Shown: positions 10,851 through 25,925, numbered from the stretch's first letter. The stretch is DNA of 64,000 nt from Staphylococcus durrellii (GCF_015594545.1 NZ_JADIIO010000001.1:806001-870000), one strand, 5' to 3'. A program made the numbers and translations. Notes: a model not told the origin generated them from the letters alone.

Positions 10851-13001
10851 ATGGATAATAATTTAATTCAATCGATTCATCAAAAATTTAATTTCACTAC
10901 AAAACAAATAACATCAGTGTTGCAATTGTTAGAAGATAAAAATACGGTTCCTTTTATAGCAAGATATAGAAAAGAACAAACTGGTGGTCTAGACGAAGTT
11001 CAGATTAAACAAATTAATGATGAGTATCAATATAAGGTCAATTTGTTAAAAAGAAAAGAAGAAGTCATTAATAATATTGAAGAACAAGGTTTATTGACAG
11101 ATGAATTAAAGCAAGAGATTTTAAATCAAACTAAATTACAAAGAGTCGAAGATTTATATAGGCCATTTAAACAAAAGAAAAAGACACGAGCAACTGAGGC
11201 AAAGCGTAAAGGTCTAGAACCATTAGCCCATTGGATACAAAATCCTACGCAAGAAGACTTGGAAATTACCGCAAAGCAATATATTTCCGAAGAGGTTCCT
11301 TCTGTTGAAGACGCTATTAAAGGAGCACAAGATATAATTGCAGAACAAATATCTGACAATCCCAAATATCGTAGTAAAATACTAAAAGATACATATCATA
11401 ATGGTAATATTACTTCACGAAAAAGAAAAAATGCCGAAGATGAAAAAGCAATATTTGAAATGTACTATGACTTTAGTGAACCAATTAAACGCATCGCAAA
11501 TCATAGAGTCTTAGCAATGAATCGTGGTGAGAAAGAAAAAATAGTCAGCATTAAACTAGATATGGAGCATGCAAACTTACATAAATTCATCTATCAACAA
11601 GAAGTGAAAAAAAGTAATAAAGTAGATTATCTTATAGACGAAGCTATTCAAGATAGTTTGAAAAGATTAATCATGCCATCTATTGAACGTGAGATTAGAG
11701 GTGATTTAACAGAAAGAGCTGAAAATCATGCGATTGATGTTTTCAGTGAAAATTTAAACAACTTATTATTACAACCACCATTAAAAGGCAAACAAATTTT
11801 AGGTGTGGACCCAGCTTTCAGAACAGGTTGTAAATTAGCAGTTATTAATCCATTTGGTACATTTATAGCTAAAGGTGTCATATACCCACATCCACCAGTT
11901 AATAAAAAACAACAAGCAGAAACTACGATGTTACAGTTTATCAATGATTACGATATTGAATTAATTGCTATTGGTAATGGTACGGCAAGCAGAGAAACTG
12001 AACAGTTTACTGCTAATTTAATTCAACAACATAAATTAAATGTTCAATTTATCATTGTAAATGAAGCAGGGGCTTCGGTTTATTCTGCTTCAGAAGTGGC
12101 ACGCGCAGAGTTTCCAGATTTTCAAGTTGAGGAAAGAAGCGCGGTATCTATTGGGCGTAGAGTACAAGACCCTCTAAGTGAATTAGTGAAGATTGACCCT
12201 AAATCGATTGGAGTAGGCCAATACCAACATGATGTAAATCAAAAGTTTTTAGAAGGTGCCCTTACTTTCGTTGTTGAAAAAGCAGTTAACCAAGTAGGAG
12301 TTGATGTTAATACAGCATCGAAATCTTTATTACAATACGTTTCAGGCTTATCAGGCACCATTGCAGATAATATTATTAAATATCGAGAAGAGCATGGTTT
12401 GATAAAACATAATAAAGAAATAGCGAGTGTTAAACGATTAGGGGCTAAGACTTTTGAACAAAGTATTGGTTTTCTACGTATTACCAATGGTGAAGAACCA
12501 TTGGATAATACTTCAATCCATCCTGAAAGTTATGGAGTAACTTATAAACTATTAGAAGAAATTGGCTTTGATGTATCCCAGCTAGGTACTCAAGAATTGA
12601 AAGCAAGATTAAATGAAATAGACCAGCAAGACGTTGCATCTAGACTTAATGTTGGGTTACCTACATTAGAAGATATAGTGAAATCATTGATAGCACCTAA
12701 TCGTGACCCAAGAGATAACTTTGATACACCAATTCTTAAATCTGATGTTCTTTCAATAGACGATTTAAATCAAGGAATGAAATTAAGTGGCACCGTTAGA
12801 AATGTAGTCGATTTTGGAGCATTCGTTGATATTGGAGTAAAACAAGATGGTTTAGTGCATGTGTCTAAATTATCAAAACGCTTCGTTAAAAATCCAATGG
12901 AAATTGTAAGTGTAGGAGATATAGTAGACGTTTGGATAATTGGTATTGATGAAAACAAAGGGAAAGTATCATTATCAATGGTTGATCCGAATGAACAATG
13001 A
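10851..13001 (+). CDS. Tex-family RNA-binding transcription accessory protein
   Basis: Tex proteins have an N-terminal helical domain, a YqgF RNase H-like domain (GVDPAFRTGCKLAVINPFG, near residue 315), helix-hairpin-helix motifs and a C-terminal S1 domain. The S1 domain here is visible as GMKLSGTVRNVVDFGAFVDIGVKQDGLVHVS near residue 640. The protein binds nucleic acid and influences transcription and virulence in several bacteria; its precise role is unsettled. ATG 10851 is chosen over an in-frame GTG at 10839, because the GGTGGAGG ribosome-binding site overlaps that GTG. Length 716 residues is normal. The stop overlaps the sprT-like start by 11 nt. Confidence 0.94.
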   Translation: MDNNLIQSIHQKFNFTTKQITSVLQLLEDKNTVPFIARYRKEQTGGLDEVQIKQINDEYQYKVNLLKRKEEVINNIEEQGLLTDELKQEILNQTKLQRVEDLYRPFKQKKKTRATEAKRKGLEPLAHWIQNPTQEDLEITAKQYISEEVPSVEDAIKGAQDIIAEQISDNPKYRSKILKDTYHNGNITSRKRKNAEDEKAIFEMYYDFSEPIKRIANHRVLAMNRGEKEKIVSIKLDMEHANLHKFIYQQEVKKSNKVDYLIDEAIQDSLKRLIMPSIEREIRGDLTERAENHAIDVFSENLNNLLLQPPLKGKQILGVDPAFRTGCKLAVINPFGTFIAKGVIYPHPPVNKKQQAETTMLQFINDYDIELIAIGNGTASRETEQFTANLIQQHKLNVQFIIVNEAGASVYSASEVARAEFPDFQVEERSAVSIGRRVQDPLSELVKIDPKSIGVGQYQHDVNQKFLEGALTFVVEKAVNQVGVDVNTASKSLLQYVSGLSGTIADNIIKYREEHGLIKHNKEIASVKRLGAKTFEQSIGFLRITNGEEPLDNTSIHPESYGVTYKLLEEIGFDVSQLGTQELKARLNEIDQQDVASRLNVGLPTLEDIVKSLIAPNRDPRDNFDTPILKSDVLSIDDLNQGMKLSGTVRNVVDFGAFVDIGVKQDGLVHVSKLSKRFVKNPMEIVSVGDIVDVWIIGIDENKGKVSLSMVDPNEQ

Positions 13002-13422
13002 TGAATTACAATCATTAGTAGAAGAGTTATCATTAACTCACTTTAATAAAACGTTCAATCATGAAGCCTATTTTAATTTGAGACTTAGAACTACTGGTGG
13101 AAGATATTTATTAGACACTCATAATATAGAAATAAATTTCAAACAATACGAGAAATTTGGTATAGATGCTATTAAAGATATTATTAAACATGAACTATGT
13201 CACTATCATTTACATTTACAAGGCAAAGGATACAAACATATAGATAGAGACTTTAAGATATTGAGTTCTGCTGTAAAGGCCCCGCGTTATTGTACGCCAA
13301 CTAAAAATTATGAAGAACGGGCAAATTACTTATATCAATGTACGAATTGTGGTAAGCAATTTATGAGGATAAAAAAAGTGAATACAAAAAAATGGCATGC
13401 GGTATGTGTAAAGGTAAGTTAG
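12991..13422 (+). CDS. SprT-like protein with a frameshifted C terminus
   Basis: Member of the SprT-like family (zinc metalloprotease fold with a C-terminal zinc ribbon). The protease motif HELCHYHLHL is intact near residue 66, and the first ribbon pair CTNC is present. The second pair is missing in this frame: after KKVNTKK the reading continues into an unrelated tail. Adding one A to the A7 run at 13386-13392 restores a frame with CGMC that ends at 13445, giving 151 residues, the usual family length. The frame as written encodes 143 residues. This is either a real single-base deletion or a homopolymer sequencing error. It overlaps the tex stop by 11 nt. Confidence 0.85.
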   Translation: MNNDELQSLVEELSLTHFNKTFNHEAYFNLRLRTTGGRYLLDTHNIEINFKQYEKFGIDAIKDIIKHELCHYHLHLQGKGYKHIDRDFKILSSAVKAPRYCTPTKNYEERANYLYQCTNCGKQFMRIKKVNTKKWHAVCVKVS

Positions 13423-13450
13423 AGTTAATAAAAAAATTGAAATAAATACA

Positions 13451-13485
13451 AAAGATCTTCCTGTTTTACGGAGGATCTTTTTATA
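13451..13485 (+). terminator. Terminator after the sprT-like gene
   Basis: Arms AAAGATCTTCC and GGAGGATCTTT (one G-U) with an 8-nt loop and a T-rich tail. Confidence 0.85.
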
Positions 13486-13563
13486 TTATATATAAATTTA
13501 CCACTCAATGTGTAATATAGTAATTTTAAAGAAAAATATTATTAATAAATCATTTTAAAAACA

Positions 13564-13593
13564 TTGACGTTTAAGGGAGTCATATCGTATGAT
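13564..13593 (+). promoter_or_regulatory. Candidate rRNA operon promoter P1
   Basis: TTGACG at 13564-13569 and TATGAT at 13588-13593 with an 18-nt spacer, about 105 bp upstream of a better promoter. Tandem promoters are usual in front of rRNA operons. Confidence 0.5.
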
Positions 13594-13668
13594 AATAAAT
13601 GTCGAAAAAACAGAGCGATTTACGAAAAAGTAGAATTGCTTATTACAAAAATTTAATCAACAAAGTTA

Positions 13669-13697
13669 TTGACATAAACATTTAATTACAGTATAAT
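13669..13697 (+). promoter_or_regulatory. Consensus sigma-A promoter of the tRNA-rRNA operon
   Basis: Perfect TTGACA (13669-13674) and perfect TATAAT (13692-13697) with the optimal 17-nt spacer. It lies about 30 bp before tRNA-Leu and probably drives the tRNA and rRNA genes together. Confidence 0.9.
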
Positions 13698-13734
13698 TAA
13701 TAATGTTCTAAATTGATAACTTCCGTTTTGCCAA

Positions 13735-13817
<83 letters not shown>

Positions 13818-13840
13818 TCAAAAACATTAATTATATATTT

Positions 13841-13914
13841 GCGGGTGTAGTTTAATGGCAAAACCTCAGCCTTCCAAGCTGATGTTGTGGGTTCGATTCC
13901 CATCACCCGCTCCA
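13841..13914 (+). tRNA. tRNA-Gly (anticodon UCC)
   Basis: Acceptor arms GCGGGTG and CACCCGC pair. The anticodon loop CTTCCAA gives TCC, the T loop is GTTCGAT, and the 3' end carries an encoded CCA. It lies 23 nt after tRNA-Leu and just before the rRNA leader. Confidence 0.97.
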
Positions 13915-13923
13915 TTTAGAAAT

Positions 13924-14185
13924 TTTATGAACATTGAAAACTGAATTGCAATATGTCAACGTTAATTCCAAACGCAACGATATAATCGTTGGTTTAAACG
14001 TGTTAGAGATAACACACAAATTAGTATTTTATGAGCTAATCAAACATCATAATTTTTATGAACATTGAAAACTGAATTGCAATATGTCAACGTTAATTCC
14101 AAACGCAACGATATAATCGTTGGTTTAAACGTGTTAGAGATAACACACAAATTAGTATTTTATGAGCTAATCAAACATCATAATT
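13924..14185 (+). repeat. 131-bp tandem duplication of the 16S rRNA leader
   Basis: Two nearly identical 131-bp copies lie back to back between tRNA-Gly and 16S. Each contains a boxA-like stretch GAACATTGAAAACTG (starting at 13929 and 14060), followed by small hairpins AACGAT-ATA-ATCGTT, GTGTTAGAGATAACAC and TTAGTATTTTATGAGCTAA. The copies differ mainly by one T in the T run. The second copy abuts the mature 16S 5' end, so it would supply the usual leader and the first copy is the extra one. Confidence 0.92.
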
Positions 14186-14186
14186 T

Positions 14187-15748
<1,562 letters not shown>

Positions 15749-15947
15749 ATTCGGAACATCTTCTAATTGTACATTGAAAACTAGATAAGTAAGTAAAAAT
15801 AGATTTTACCAAGCAAAACCGAGTGAATTAGAGTTTTTAAAAGCTTGAATTCAAACTAAAATAATCGCTAGTGTTCGAAAGAACACTCACAGATTAATAA
15901 CATTTTGGGTTTTGAGTTAAACATTGCGTTTGACTTAAAAACAAAAA

Positions 15948-18870
<2,923 letters not shown>

Positions 18871-18946
18871 TTTTTAAATGTTTTGATTGGTTAATTTATA
18901 TTTACTTACTATCTAGTTTTGAATGTATAAATGTTATACATCATTG

Positions 18947-19061
18947 TCTGGTGACAATGGCAAGGAGGTCACACCTGTTCCCATGCCGAACACAGAAGTT
19001 AAGCTCCTTAGCGCCGATGGTAGTCGGATTTACATCCCGCTAGAGTAGGACGTTGCCAGGC
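18947..19061 (+). rRNA. 5S ribosomal RNA
   Basis: A 115-nt 5S rRNA starting TCTGGTGACAATGGC and ending GACGTTGCCAGGC, with the conserved CATGCCGAACACAGAAGTTA loop. It follows 23S by 76 nt and precedes a strong terminator. Confidence 0.97.
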
Positions 19062-19066
19062 AATCA

Positions 19067-19091
19067 AGAGACCTAAAGGTCTCTTTTTTTA
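19067..19091 (+). terminator. rRNA operon terminator
   Basis: AGAGACC and GGTCTCT arms around TAAA followed by a T run. The same hairpin recurs 370 bp downstream, at about 19436-19460, inside the repeat array. Confidence 0.92.
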
Positions 19092-19890
19092 TGCCCAATA
19101 AGGAGCTTAACTTCTCAAAATAATCTTTGAAACACTATAAGACCGCAGGTCTGTTTATACAAAATGTAAATAAAATATTAAAAACTTTGGCGTAGAGAAA
19201 GCGTTTGAAGCTGACGAACTCAAGGCGTCGCGTCACGCGCTTACGAGGAGGTAAGCAAGTCAGTGACGCATGCAAGTGAGGAAAGATGCGAGCCGCTTGC
19301 CTCAAGCCCAAAAAGCGCCTTAGCGTCGATGGTAGCAGATTTACATCCCGCTAATAAAGGAACACAGGTGAATAACACCTGTGTAAGTCCCACTAAACTT
19401 AAAGAGTGGGACTTTAGACGTTGCCAGGCAATCAAGAGACCTAAAGGTCTCTTTTTTTTTATGCCCAATAAGGAGCTTAACTTCTCAAAATAATCTTTGA
19501 AACACTATAAGACCGCAGGTCTGTTTATATAAATGTAAATAGAATATTAAAACTTTGGCGTAGAGAAAGCGTTTGAAGCTGACGAACTCAAGGCGTCGCG
19601 TCACGCGCTTACGAGGAGGTAAGCAAGTCAGCGACGCATGCAAGTGAGGAAAGATGCGAGCCGCTTGCCTCAAGCCCAAAAAGCGCCTTAGCGTCGATGG
19701 TAGCAGATTTACATCCCGCTAATAAAGGAACACAGGTGAATAACACCTGTATAAGTCCCACTAAACTTAAAGAGGGGAACTTTAGACGTTACTCAGCAAT
19801 CTAAAAAGCTTAGCTCATATAACAATATTTAAAACACTATAAGACCACAGGTCTATTTATATAAAATGTAAATAGAATATTAAAAGTATT
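19091..19890 (+). repeat. 5S-derived 370-bp direct repeats downstream of the rRNA operon
   Basis: Two long direct repeats start at 19091 and 19461 with ATGCCCAATAAGGAGC; a degenerate partial third copy spans about 19795-19890. Each unit has a GC-richer core (GGCGTCGCGTCACGCGCTTA region), then a fragment like the 3' half of 5S rRNA (AGCGTCGATGGTAGCAGATT and TACATCCCGCTA). That fragment is interrupted by about 60 bp holding two small hairpins (ACACAGGTG/CACCTGTGT and AGTCCCACT/AGTGGGACT). In the first unit the 5S 3' end GACGTTGCCAGGCAATC and a terminator copy follow. No protein-coding gene is supported here. The array looks like repeated partial duplication of a 5S-terminator segment. Confidence 0.8.
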
Positions 19891-19997
19891 TGGCTCAGAA
19901 AAATTGATTGAATGTGCAAGTATTATGAATAAAACAAAATTAATATTCATGGCGTCTCATGGCATCTTCTTATATTATATATTCTTTCGCTATATAA

Positions 19998-20032
19998 AAA
20001 GGTTCTATACACTTTCGTATATAGAACCTTTC
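19998..20032 (-). terminator. Terminator of the ilv-leu operon
   Basis: Arms AAAGGTTCTATA and TATAGAACCTTT lie just after the ilvA stop on the minus strand, with a T run on that strand. Being symmetrical, it could also stop transcripts arriving from the rRNA side. Confidence 0.88.
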
Positions 20033-20034
20033 AA

Positions 20035-21303
20035 TTAAATTAATAACGAATAAAGCATTTTATTTTCATTGATGTAAATATTGGATGGATCAAATTCAGA
20101 AACATTAGTTTTTAAATTATCCAAGTCACTATGGTTATATAGTTGGATTCCGATAATAACTGTACCAGTGTTTTGGGATGATTTTTTGAGGTATTCAAAC
20201 TTAGTAATATCATCTTTTGGTCCAAGCACATCATTTACAAATTCTCTTAAAGCACCAGGTCTTTGTGGGAAATTTAAAATGAAGTAATGTTTCATTTCCT
20301 CAAAGAGTAATGAGCGCTCTTCAATCTCTTTCATTCTATTAATATCATTGTTTCCACCGCTTACGATGCAGACGACATTCTTACCTTTAATTTTAGATTT
20401 GTATTTTTCTAAAGCAGATACACTTAATGCACCAGCGGGTTCTGCAATTATAGCTTGCTTAGAATACATGTCCAAAATTGTAGAACAAACTGCACCTTCA
20501 TCCACTTGCACGTAATCATCAACAACTTTTTGTGAAATGTCATAAGTGATTTCTCCAACACGTGCGACAGAAGCACCATCTACAAATTTTTCAATATTTT
20601 GTAATGTGACGATTTCGTTTTTGACGACAACTGATTCATACATACTACTGGCGCCAGCTGGTTCAACACCAACAATCGATGTTTCTTTAGAATGATCTTT
20701 AAAATAAGTACCAACGCCTGAAATGAGGCCTCCGCCACCAATAGCAGCAAATAAATAATCAAAGTTTATGTCATCTTTTTTAGACTGTTCAATAATCTCT
20801 TTAGCTATCGTACCTTGACCTGCAATTGTATAAATATTATTGAAAGGATCAATGAAATTCATTGCGTAATCTTGTGTATATATGAGTGCTTCTTTTAAAC
20901 ATTCATCGAAAGTATCACCTGTTAAAACGATATCTACATTAGATCCACCAAAGAATTTTACTTGATTTATTTTTTGTAGTGGTGTTGTAACAGGCATAAA
21001 GATTACAGCAGTTAAATTTAATTTACTCGCTGTGTATGCTACACCTTGCGCGTGATTACCTGCACTCGCGCAAGTTATACCATTTTGTCGGTCTTTCTCA
21101 TTTAAAGCAATAATTGCATTATAAGCGCCTCTTAGTTTAAATGAACGTACCCATTGAAGATCTTCCCGTTTTAAATAAACGTTACATTCATATTTATGAG
21201 AAAGATAATGATCTTTTTGTAAGGGGGTTTCTTTTGCAACATCTTTTAAATTTAAGAAAGCCTCATCAATATCTTTGGATGACACTGTAGTTTTAACTGT
21301 CAT
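20035..21303 (-). CDS. ilvA: Threonine dehydratase (biosynthetic)
   Basis: PLP enzyme converting threonine to 2-oxobutanoate, the first step towards isoleucine. The PLP lysine lies in [10 protein letters not shown] near residue 57, with the Gly-rich phosphate loop [11 protein letters not shown] near residue 185. A short ACT-like regulatory domain begins near residue 325 ([17 protein letters not shown]), giving the single-domain form of 422 residues. The ATG at 21303 follows AAAGGTG; an in-frame GTG three codons upstream is less likely. It is last in the operon and lies 29 nt after leuD. Confidence 0.96.
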   Translation of the reverse strand: MTVKTTVSSKDIDEAFLNLKDVAKETPLQKDHYLSHKYECNVYLKREDLQWVRSFKLRGAYNAIIALNEKDRQNGITCASAGNHAQGVAYTASKLNLTAVIFMPVTTPLQKINQVKFFGGSNVDIVLTGDTFDECLKEALIYTQDYAMNFIDPFNNIYTIAGQGTIAKEIIEQSKKDDINFDYLFAAIGGGGLISGVGTYFKDHSKETSIVGVEPAGASSMYESVVVKNEIVTLQNIEKFVDGASVARVGEITYDISQKVVDDYVQVDEGAVCSTILDMYSKQAIIAEPAGALSVSALEKYKSKIKGKNVVCIVSGGNNDINRMKEIEERSLLFEEMKHYFILNFPQRPGALREFVNDVLGPKDDITKFEYLKKSSQNTGTVIIGIQLYNHSDLDNLKTNVSEFDPSNIYINENKMLYSLLI

Positions 21304-21332
21304 AAATTTCACACCTTTACTTTTGAATTTCT

Positions 21333-21911
21333 TTATTGAAATGTCTTTGCATTTTCATAAGCAGCAATTTCATCCTCATATTGCAGTGTAACTGCTATGT
21401 CATCTAAACCATTGACTAGTTTGTTTTTCCAAGTAGCATCAATATCAAAATGGTAAGATTTTTCAGGGGTTGATACGGTTTGGTTGGGTAAATCTATGGT
21501 GATTTCTGAGAAAGTTGCTAAATGTTTTCTAGCATCTTCATCTAAACTTATAGGTAGCATGCCGTTTTTTGTACAATTCATATAGAAAATATCACTATAA
21601 CTACCAGCTATTATAATATCAAAACCATAGTCTTTGATTGCCCAAGCAGCATGCTCTCTACTAGAACCACATCCGAAATTATCACCAGTTATAAGAATCG
21701 AGGCATTTTCATATTCAGGCTTATTAGGGTTGAAATCTGGATTATCAGATCCATCATCTAAATAACGCCATTCGTCGAATGCGAAAGGGCCAAAGCCAGT
21801 TTTAGAAATTCTTTTTAAATGTACTTTAGGTATAATTTGGTCAGTGTCAATATTGTCATGGAAAAGTGGTACAATTTTTCCAGTATAAGTTGTTATCGGT
21901 TTTACATCCAT
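21333..21911 (-). CDS. leuD: 3-isopropylmalate dehydratase small subunit
   Basis: Small subunit of isopropylmalate isomerase, which with LeuC moves the hydroxyl group of isopropylmalate in leucine synthesis. Motifs are [14 protein letters not shown] near residue 20 and the aconitase-swivel motif [16 protein letters not shown] near residue 75. The start MDVKPITTY (192 residues) matches the family length. A longer in-frame start would lie inside the leuC stop region. It begins 1 nt after the leuC stop. Confidence 0.96.
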   Translation of the reverse strand: MDVKPITTYTGKIVPLFHDNIDTDQIIPKVHLKRISKTGFGPFAFDEWRYLDDGSDNPDFNPNKPEYENASILITGDNFGCGSSREHAAWAIKDYGFDIIIAGSYSDIFYMNCTKNGMLPISLDEDARKHLATFSEITIDLPNQTVSTPEKSYHFDIDATWKNKLVNGLDDIAVTLQYEDEIAAYENAKTFQ

Positions 21912-21912
21912 C

Positions 21913-23283
21913 TTAAACGACCACCTTTCTAACATCTACGAATTTACCATTAATAGCTGCCGCTGCTGCCATAGCAGGGGAAACTAGGTGGGTACGGGCA
22001 CCTTTACCTTGGCGACCTTCAAAGTTTCTATTACTAGTTGAGGCACAATGCACACCATTTGGCACTTGGTCAGGGTTCATACCTAAACACATTGAACAAC
22101 CTGGTTCTCTCCAATCAAATCCTGCATCTTTAAATATCTTATCAATGCCTAATTTCTCTGCTTCAATCTTAACAGTTCTTGAACCTGGAACGACAATAGC
22201 AGTAATATTTGGATGAACTTTATTTCCCTTCACGATGTGACTTGCTTCAACTAAATCAGAAAGTCTAGCATTTGTACATGAGCCTAAAAATACATAACCT
22301 AAATCGATGTCCTCGGCTTTTTGACCTGGTTTTAATCCCATATAGTCATAAGCACGTTCATCATTAACATTTTTAATCTCAGGGAAAGGTGTATTAAAAC
22401 TAACACCCATTTCTGGATTAGTGCCCCAAGTGACTTGAGGTTCTAATCCTGAAACATCCATTTCAATAACCTTATCAAATTGAGCGTCGTCATCAGTATA
22501 TAGCTCACGCCATTCATCGACATCATATTCATAATTTGTAGCATATGGACGACCTTTTACATATTCAAAAGTAGTATCATCAGGTTGCATCATGCCATAT
22601 TTTGCACCTGCCTCTATAGCCATATTACAAATTGTCATACGTGCCTCCATAGAAAGGTTACGGATCGTTTCTCCAGAAAATTCTAAAGCATAACCTGTAC
22701 CAAAATCTACACCATATTGATTAATTAGATATAGAATTATATCTTTTGCATAAACACCTGTTGGAAGTTTACCATTAACGTCAATTTTAAGATTTTTAGG
22801 TTTAGTTTGCCACAATGTTTGAGTTGCAAAAACATGTTCTACCTCACTTGTACCAATGCCAAAAGCTATGGCACCGAAAGCACCGTGGGTAGCAGTATGT
22901 GAATCGCCACAAACGATAGTTTTACCAGGTTGTGTTAATCCAGTTTCAGGTCCAACCATGTGAACGATACCTTGTTCATCAGAACCCATATCAAAAATAT
23001 GAACGCCAAATGCTTTAGCATTTTCTTGCAAAGTTGTGATTTGTTTATTTGCTATTTCATCCTTAATATTAAAAATATCAACGGTAGGTACGTTATGATC
23101 CAAAGTAGCATAAGTTAAATCAGGTCTTCTAAGTTTTCTATTTTGAAGTCTCAGTCCTTCAAATGCTTGAGGAGATGTAACTTCATGAATTAAATGTAAA
23201 TCAATGTATAATAACTGTGGGGAACCTTCTTTCCCAGTCAAAACGTGTTTGTTCCAAACTTTATCGAATAGTGTTTTACCCAT
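21913..23283 (-). CDS. leuC: 3-isopropylmalate dehydratase large subunit
   Basis: Catalytic subunit of isopropylmalate isomerase, an aconitase-family [4Fe-4S] enzyme of 456 residues. The cluster ligands lie in [11 protein letters not shown] near residue 346 and [11 protein letters not shown] near residue 406. [19 protein letters not shown] and [14 protein letters not shown] are also typical. ATG is preceded by GGAGGAG. It lies between leuB (15 nt) and leuD. Confidence 0.97.
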   Translation of the reverse strand: MGKTLFDKVWNKHVLTGKEGSPQLLYIDLHLIHEVTSPQAFEGLRLQNRKLRRPDLTYATLDHNVPTVDIFNIKDEIANKQITTLQENAKAFGVHIFDMGSDEQGIVHMVGPETGLTQPGKTIVCGDSHTATHGAFGAIAFGIGTSEVEHVFATQTLWQTKPKNLKIDVNGKLPTGVYAKDIILYLINQYGVDFGTGYALEFSGETIRNLSMEARMTICNMAIEAGAKYGMMQPDDTTFEYVKGRPYATNYEYDVDEWRELYTDDDAQFDKVIEMDVSGLEPQVTWGTNPEMGVSFNTPFPEIKNVNDERAYDYMGLKPGQKAEDIDLGYVFLGSCTNARLSDLVEASHIVKGNKVHPNITAIVVPGSRTVKIEAEKLGIDKIFKDAGFDWREPGCSMCLGMNPDQVPNGVHCASTSNRNFEGRQGKGARTHLVSPAMAAAAAINGKFVDVRKVVV

Positions 23284-23298
23284 ATGACATCTCCTCCT

Positions 23299-24339
23299 TT
23301 ATATATTTGCTTTCACAGATTGAAAGACTTCTGTAGTAGTACAATGACCTCCAAGATCACTCGTCGTTTTGCTATCTTTTATAAGTTGATAAACTACGCG
23401 CTCTAAGTGTGATGCAGCTTGTTCTTCATCGAAACTTTCTCTTAAACACATCGCCACTGATAATAACATACCAAAAGGATTTGCTTTGTTTTGGTTTGCT
23501 ATATCAGGCGCTGAACCGTGAATCGGTTCATAAAGTCTAGTGCCTTGTTCGCTAAAACTAGCAGAAGGTGATAAACCTAGAGAACCAGGTATAACTGAAG
23601 CTTCATCACTCAATATATCTCCAAATAAATTTTCAGTTACAATAACATCAAATTGAGTAGGATTAGTAATTAAATGCATTGCGCAAGCATCAACAAGCAG
23701 ATGATTTACTTCCACATCAGGATAATCTTGCGCAACATTATTAATAACTTGGCGCCATAATTTACTTGATGCTAAAACATTTTCCTTATCAACTGAAGTA
23801 AGTTTTTTATTACGCTTTTGAGCTAATTTAAATGCAACATGTGCGATACGTTCAATTTCAGGTTTAGTATATGTTAATGAATCAAGTGCTTGGTCTTGAT
23901 TCCAATGTTTCGGTTCACCGAAATAAATACCGCCGGTTAACTCACGAACTATAACAAAATCTGTTCCAGCTACTTTTGCTTCTTTAATAGGGGACAAATG
24001 ACTCGTACCATCAGTTACTGTAGTAGGTCGTATATTGGCAAAAAGACCTAATGTCTTTCTAATACCTAAAAGACCTTGTTCGGGCCTATTATTAGGATCA
24101 GTCCATTTAGGACCACCTACAGAACCTAAAAGTATAGCATCGGCATTTTTACACGCTGTTAATGTGTCTTCTGGTAAAGGTGAGCCATGATGATCAATGG
24201 CTACGCCACCAAAATCATGCTCCTCTATAGTGTATTCAAAATTAAATTTTTTGCTCAGTAGTTGTAATACTTCAAGCGAACCACTCATAATTTCAGGTCC
24301 AATACCATCTCCGGGTAATGAAACTATGTTATAACTCAT
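23299..24339 (-). CDS. leuB: 3-isopropylmalate dehydrogenase
   Basis: NAD-dependent oxidative decarboxylase of 346 residues acting third in leucine synthesis. The N terminus has [11 protein letters not shown]. The substrate and metal motif [14 protein letters not shown] is near residue 135, the catalytic Asp region is [14 protein letters not shown], and [14 protein letters not shown] supplies NAD-binding residues. Its ATG overlaps the leuA stop by 4 nt (ATGA), showing translational coupling. Confidence 0.97.
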   Translation of the reverse strand: MSYNIVSLPGDGIGPEIMSGSLEVLQLLSKKFNFEYTIEEHDFGGVAIDHHGSPLPEDTLTACKNADAILLGSVGGPKWTDPNNRPEQGLLGIRKTLGLFANIRPTTVTDGTSHLSPIKEAKVAGTDFVIVRELTGGIYFGEPKHWNQDQALDSLTYTKPEIERIAHVAFKLAQKRNKKLTSVDKENVLASSKLWRQVINNVAQDYPDVEVNHLLVDACAMHLITNPTQFDVIVTENLFGDILSDEASVIPGSLGLSPSASFSEQGTRLYEPIHGSAPDIANQNKANPFGMLLSVAMCLRESFDEEQAASHLERVVYQLIKDSKTTSDLGGHCTTTEVFQSVKANI

Positions 24340-25871
24340 GACTTTATGCCTTCTTTCTTAGATGATTCATTTACATATTTGGCTTGCGCTTCTACATATG
24401 ATTTACAAGAAGCCAGTAAGATGTCATGATCAATACCAACGCCAGTTACAATTTGATCACCAATTTTAAGTTGAACATGGACTTCGGCTTGAGCATCGGA
24501 ACCTTCCGTTACCGAATCAATTGTATAATCTAATAGTTCAGTTTCTCTATCGAAAATACGGTCTACTGCGTTATACACAGCGACGATTGAGCCTGTTCCA
24601 ATACTTGAATCTTGATAAGTATTACCATCTTTATCTTTAATAACTACTACTGCACTTTGTAACCCGTTAGAGACAAATTGTAGTTGTAATGTCTCCACTT
24701 GATAACTTGCACTTTGCTCATGAGATGTGCCTTGAATAAGTGCGTGAATATCTCTGTCTGTAACAGCTTTTTTCTTATCTGCAATTTCTTTGAATTGTTT
24801 GAATAAAACTTTTTGTTCTTCTGGTTCAACATCATAGCCTAAAACATCAAGCTTTTCTGCAAATGCATGTTTACCGGATAGTTTTCCTAAAGGGAGTTCT
24901 GTAGTTTTAACACCTACTAATTGAGGCGTCATAATTTCATAAGTTTCTGGGTTTTTAAGAACGCCATCTTGGTGAATGCCAGATTCGTGACTAAATGCAT
25001 TTTGTCCGACAATAGCTTTGTTTTTAGGGACTCGAATACCAGCGTATCGTGCAATTAGATCAGAAGTTTGTTTCGTTTCTGCTAAATTTATTTTTGATTG
25101 ATTTTGATAATGATCTTGGCGAACGTAAAGGCCAAGTGCAACTTCTTCAAGTGCCGTATTACCTGCACGTTCTCCAATACCATTTAAAGTACCCTCAATA
25201 CGTTTAGCACCATTTTCAATGGCTGCCATACTATTAGCAACTGCTAATCCTAAGTCGTCATGGCAATGTGCACTGTAAATGACTTCATGATCACTTTGTA
25301 TAGTTTCTAATAATGTTTTAAAAATTTTGCCATATTCAGTTGGATAACTGAATCCTACAGTATCTGGTATATTGATAACACTTGCGCCAGCATCTACAGC
25401 CGTTTGGACAGCTTTAAGTAAGAAATCAGGTTCCGTACGCGTTGCGTCTTCAGGTGAAAATTGTACTACTTCAAAATATTGCTTCGCATATGATACATGC
25501 TCTTTAATAGAGTCAAGCACTTCATCTTGAGTCATTTTTAATTTAGAATCACGGTGTATTGGACTAGTTGCTACGAAGACGTGAATTCTAGGAATTGCAG
25601 CTTCTTTAGTTGCTTCATAAACTGCATCAACATCTGATTTGACACAACGTGCTAAACCACAAACCGCTGTAGTTGTTAATGTTTTCGAAATGGCTTCAAC
25701 TGATTTAAAACTTCCTGTGCTGGAAGCGGGAAAGCCTGCTTCTATTATATCTACGCCCCATTTTTCTAGTTGTTGTGCTATCTTTAGCCTTTCTTCGAAA
25801 GAAAAGTTGACTCCTGGTGTTTGTTCCCCATCTCTAAGTGTAGTATCAAAAATTTGAATATGGCTACTCAT
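24336..25871 (-). CDS. leuA: 2-isopropylmalate synthase
   Basis: Condenses acetyl-CoA with 2-oxoisovalerate, the committed step to leucine. The TIM-barrel motifs [15 protein letters not shown] near residue 6 and [15 protein letters not shown] with metal-binding His near residue 201 are clear. The C-terminal regulatory domain (about residues 385-500) is the site of leucine feedback in this family. MSSHIQIFD (511 residues) is chosen over a start three codons upstream by homology. The gene follows ilvC by 141 bp that contain a long stem-loop. Confidence 0.96.
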   Translation of the reverse strand: MSSHIQIFDTTLRDGEQTPGVNFSFEERLKIAQQLEKWGVDIIEAGFPASSTGSFKSVEAISKTLTTTAVCGLARCVKSDVDAVYEATKEAAIPRIHVFVATSPIHRDSKLKMTQDEVLDSIKEHVSYAKQYFEVVQFSPEDATRTEPDFLLKAVQTAVDAGASVINIPDTVGFSYPTEYGKIFKTLLETIQSDHEVIYSAHCHDDLGLAVANSMAAIENGAKRIEGTLNGIGERAGNTALEEVALGLYVRQDHYQNQSKINLAETKQTSDLIARYAGIRVPKNKAIVGQNAFSHESGIHQDGVLKNPETYEIMTPQLVGVKTTELPLGKLSGKHAFAEKLDVLGYDVEPEEQKVLFKQFKEIADKKKAVTDRDIHALIQGTSHEQSASYQVETLQLQFVSNGLQSAVVVIKDKDGNTYQDSSIGTGSIVAVYNAVDRIFDRETELLDYTIDSVTEGSDAQAEVHVQLKIGDQIVTGVGIDHDILLASCKSYVEAQAKYVNESSKKEGIKS

Positions 25872-25925
25872 TTTAAACATCTCCTAACTATATTATTATC
25901 CCGAAAAGATCTTTTTAGTATATTT

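Noticed and set aside
19241..19679. Short frames of 64-76 residues in the 370-bp repeats
   Set aside because: They appear because the repeats are GC-richer. They are not conserved between the two copies in the same frame and have no convincing ribosome-binding site.
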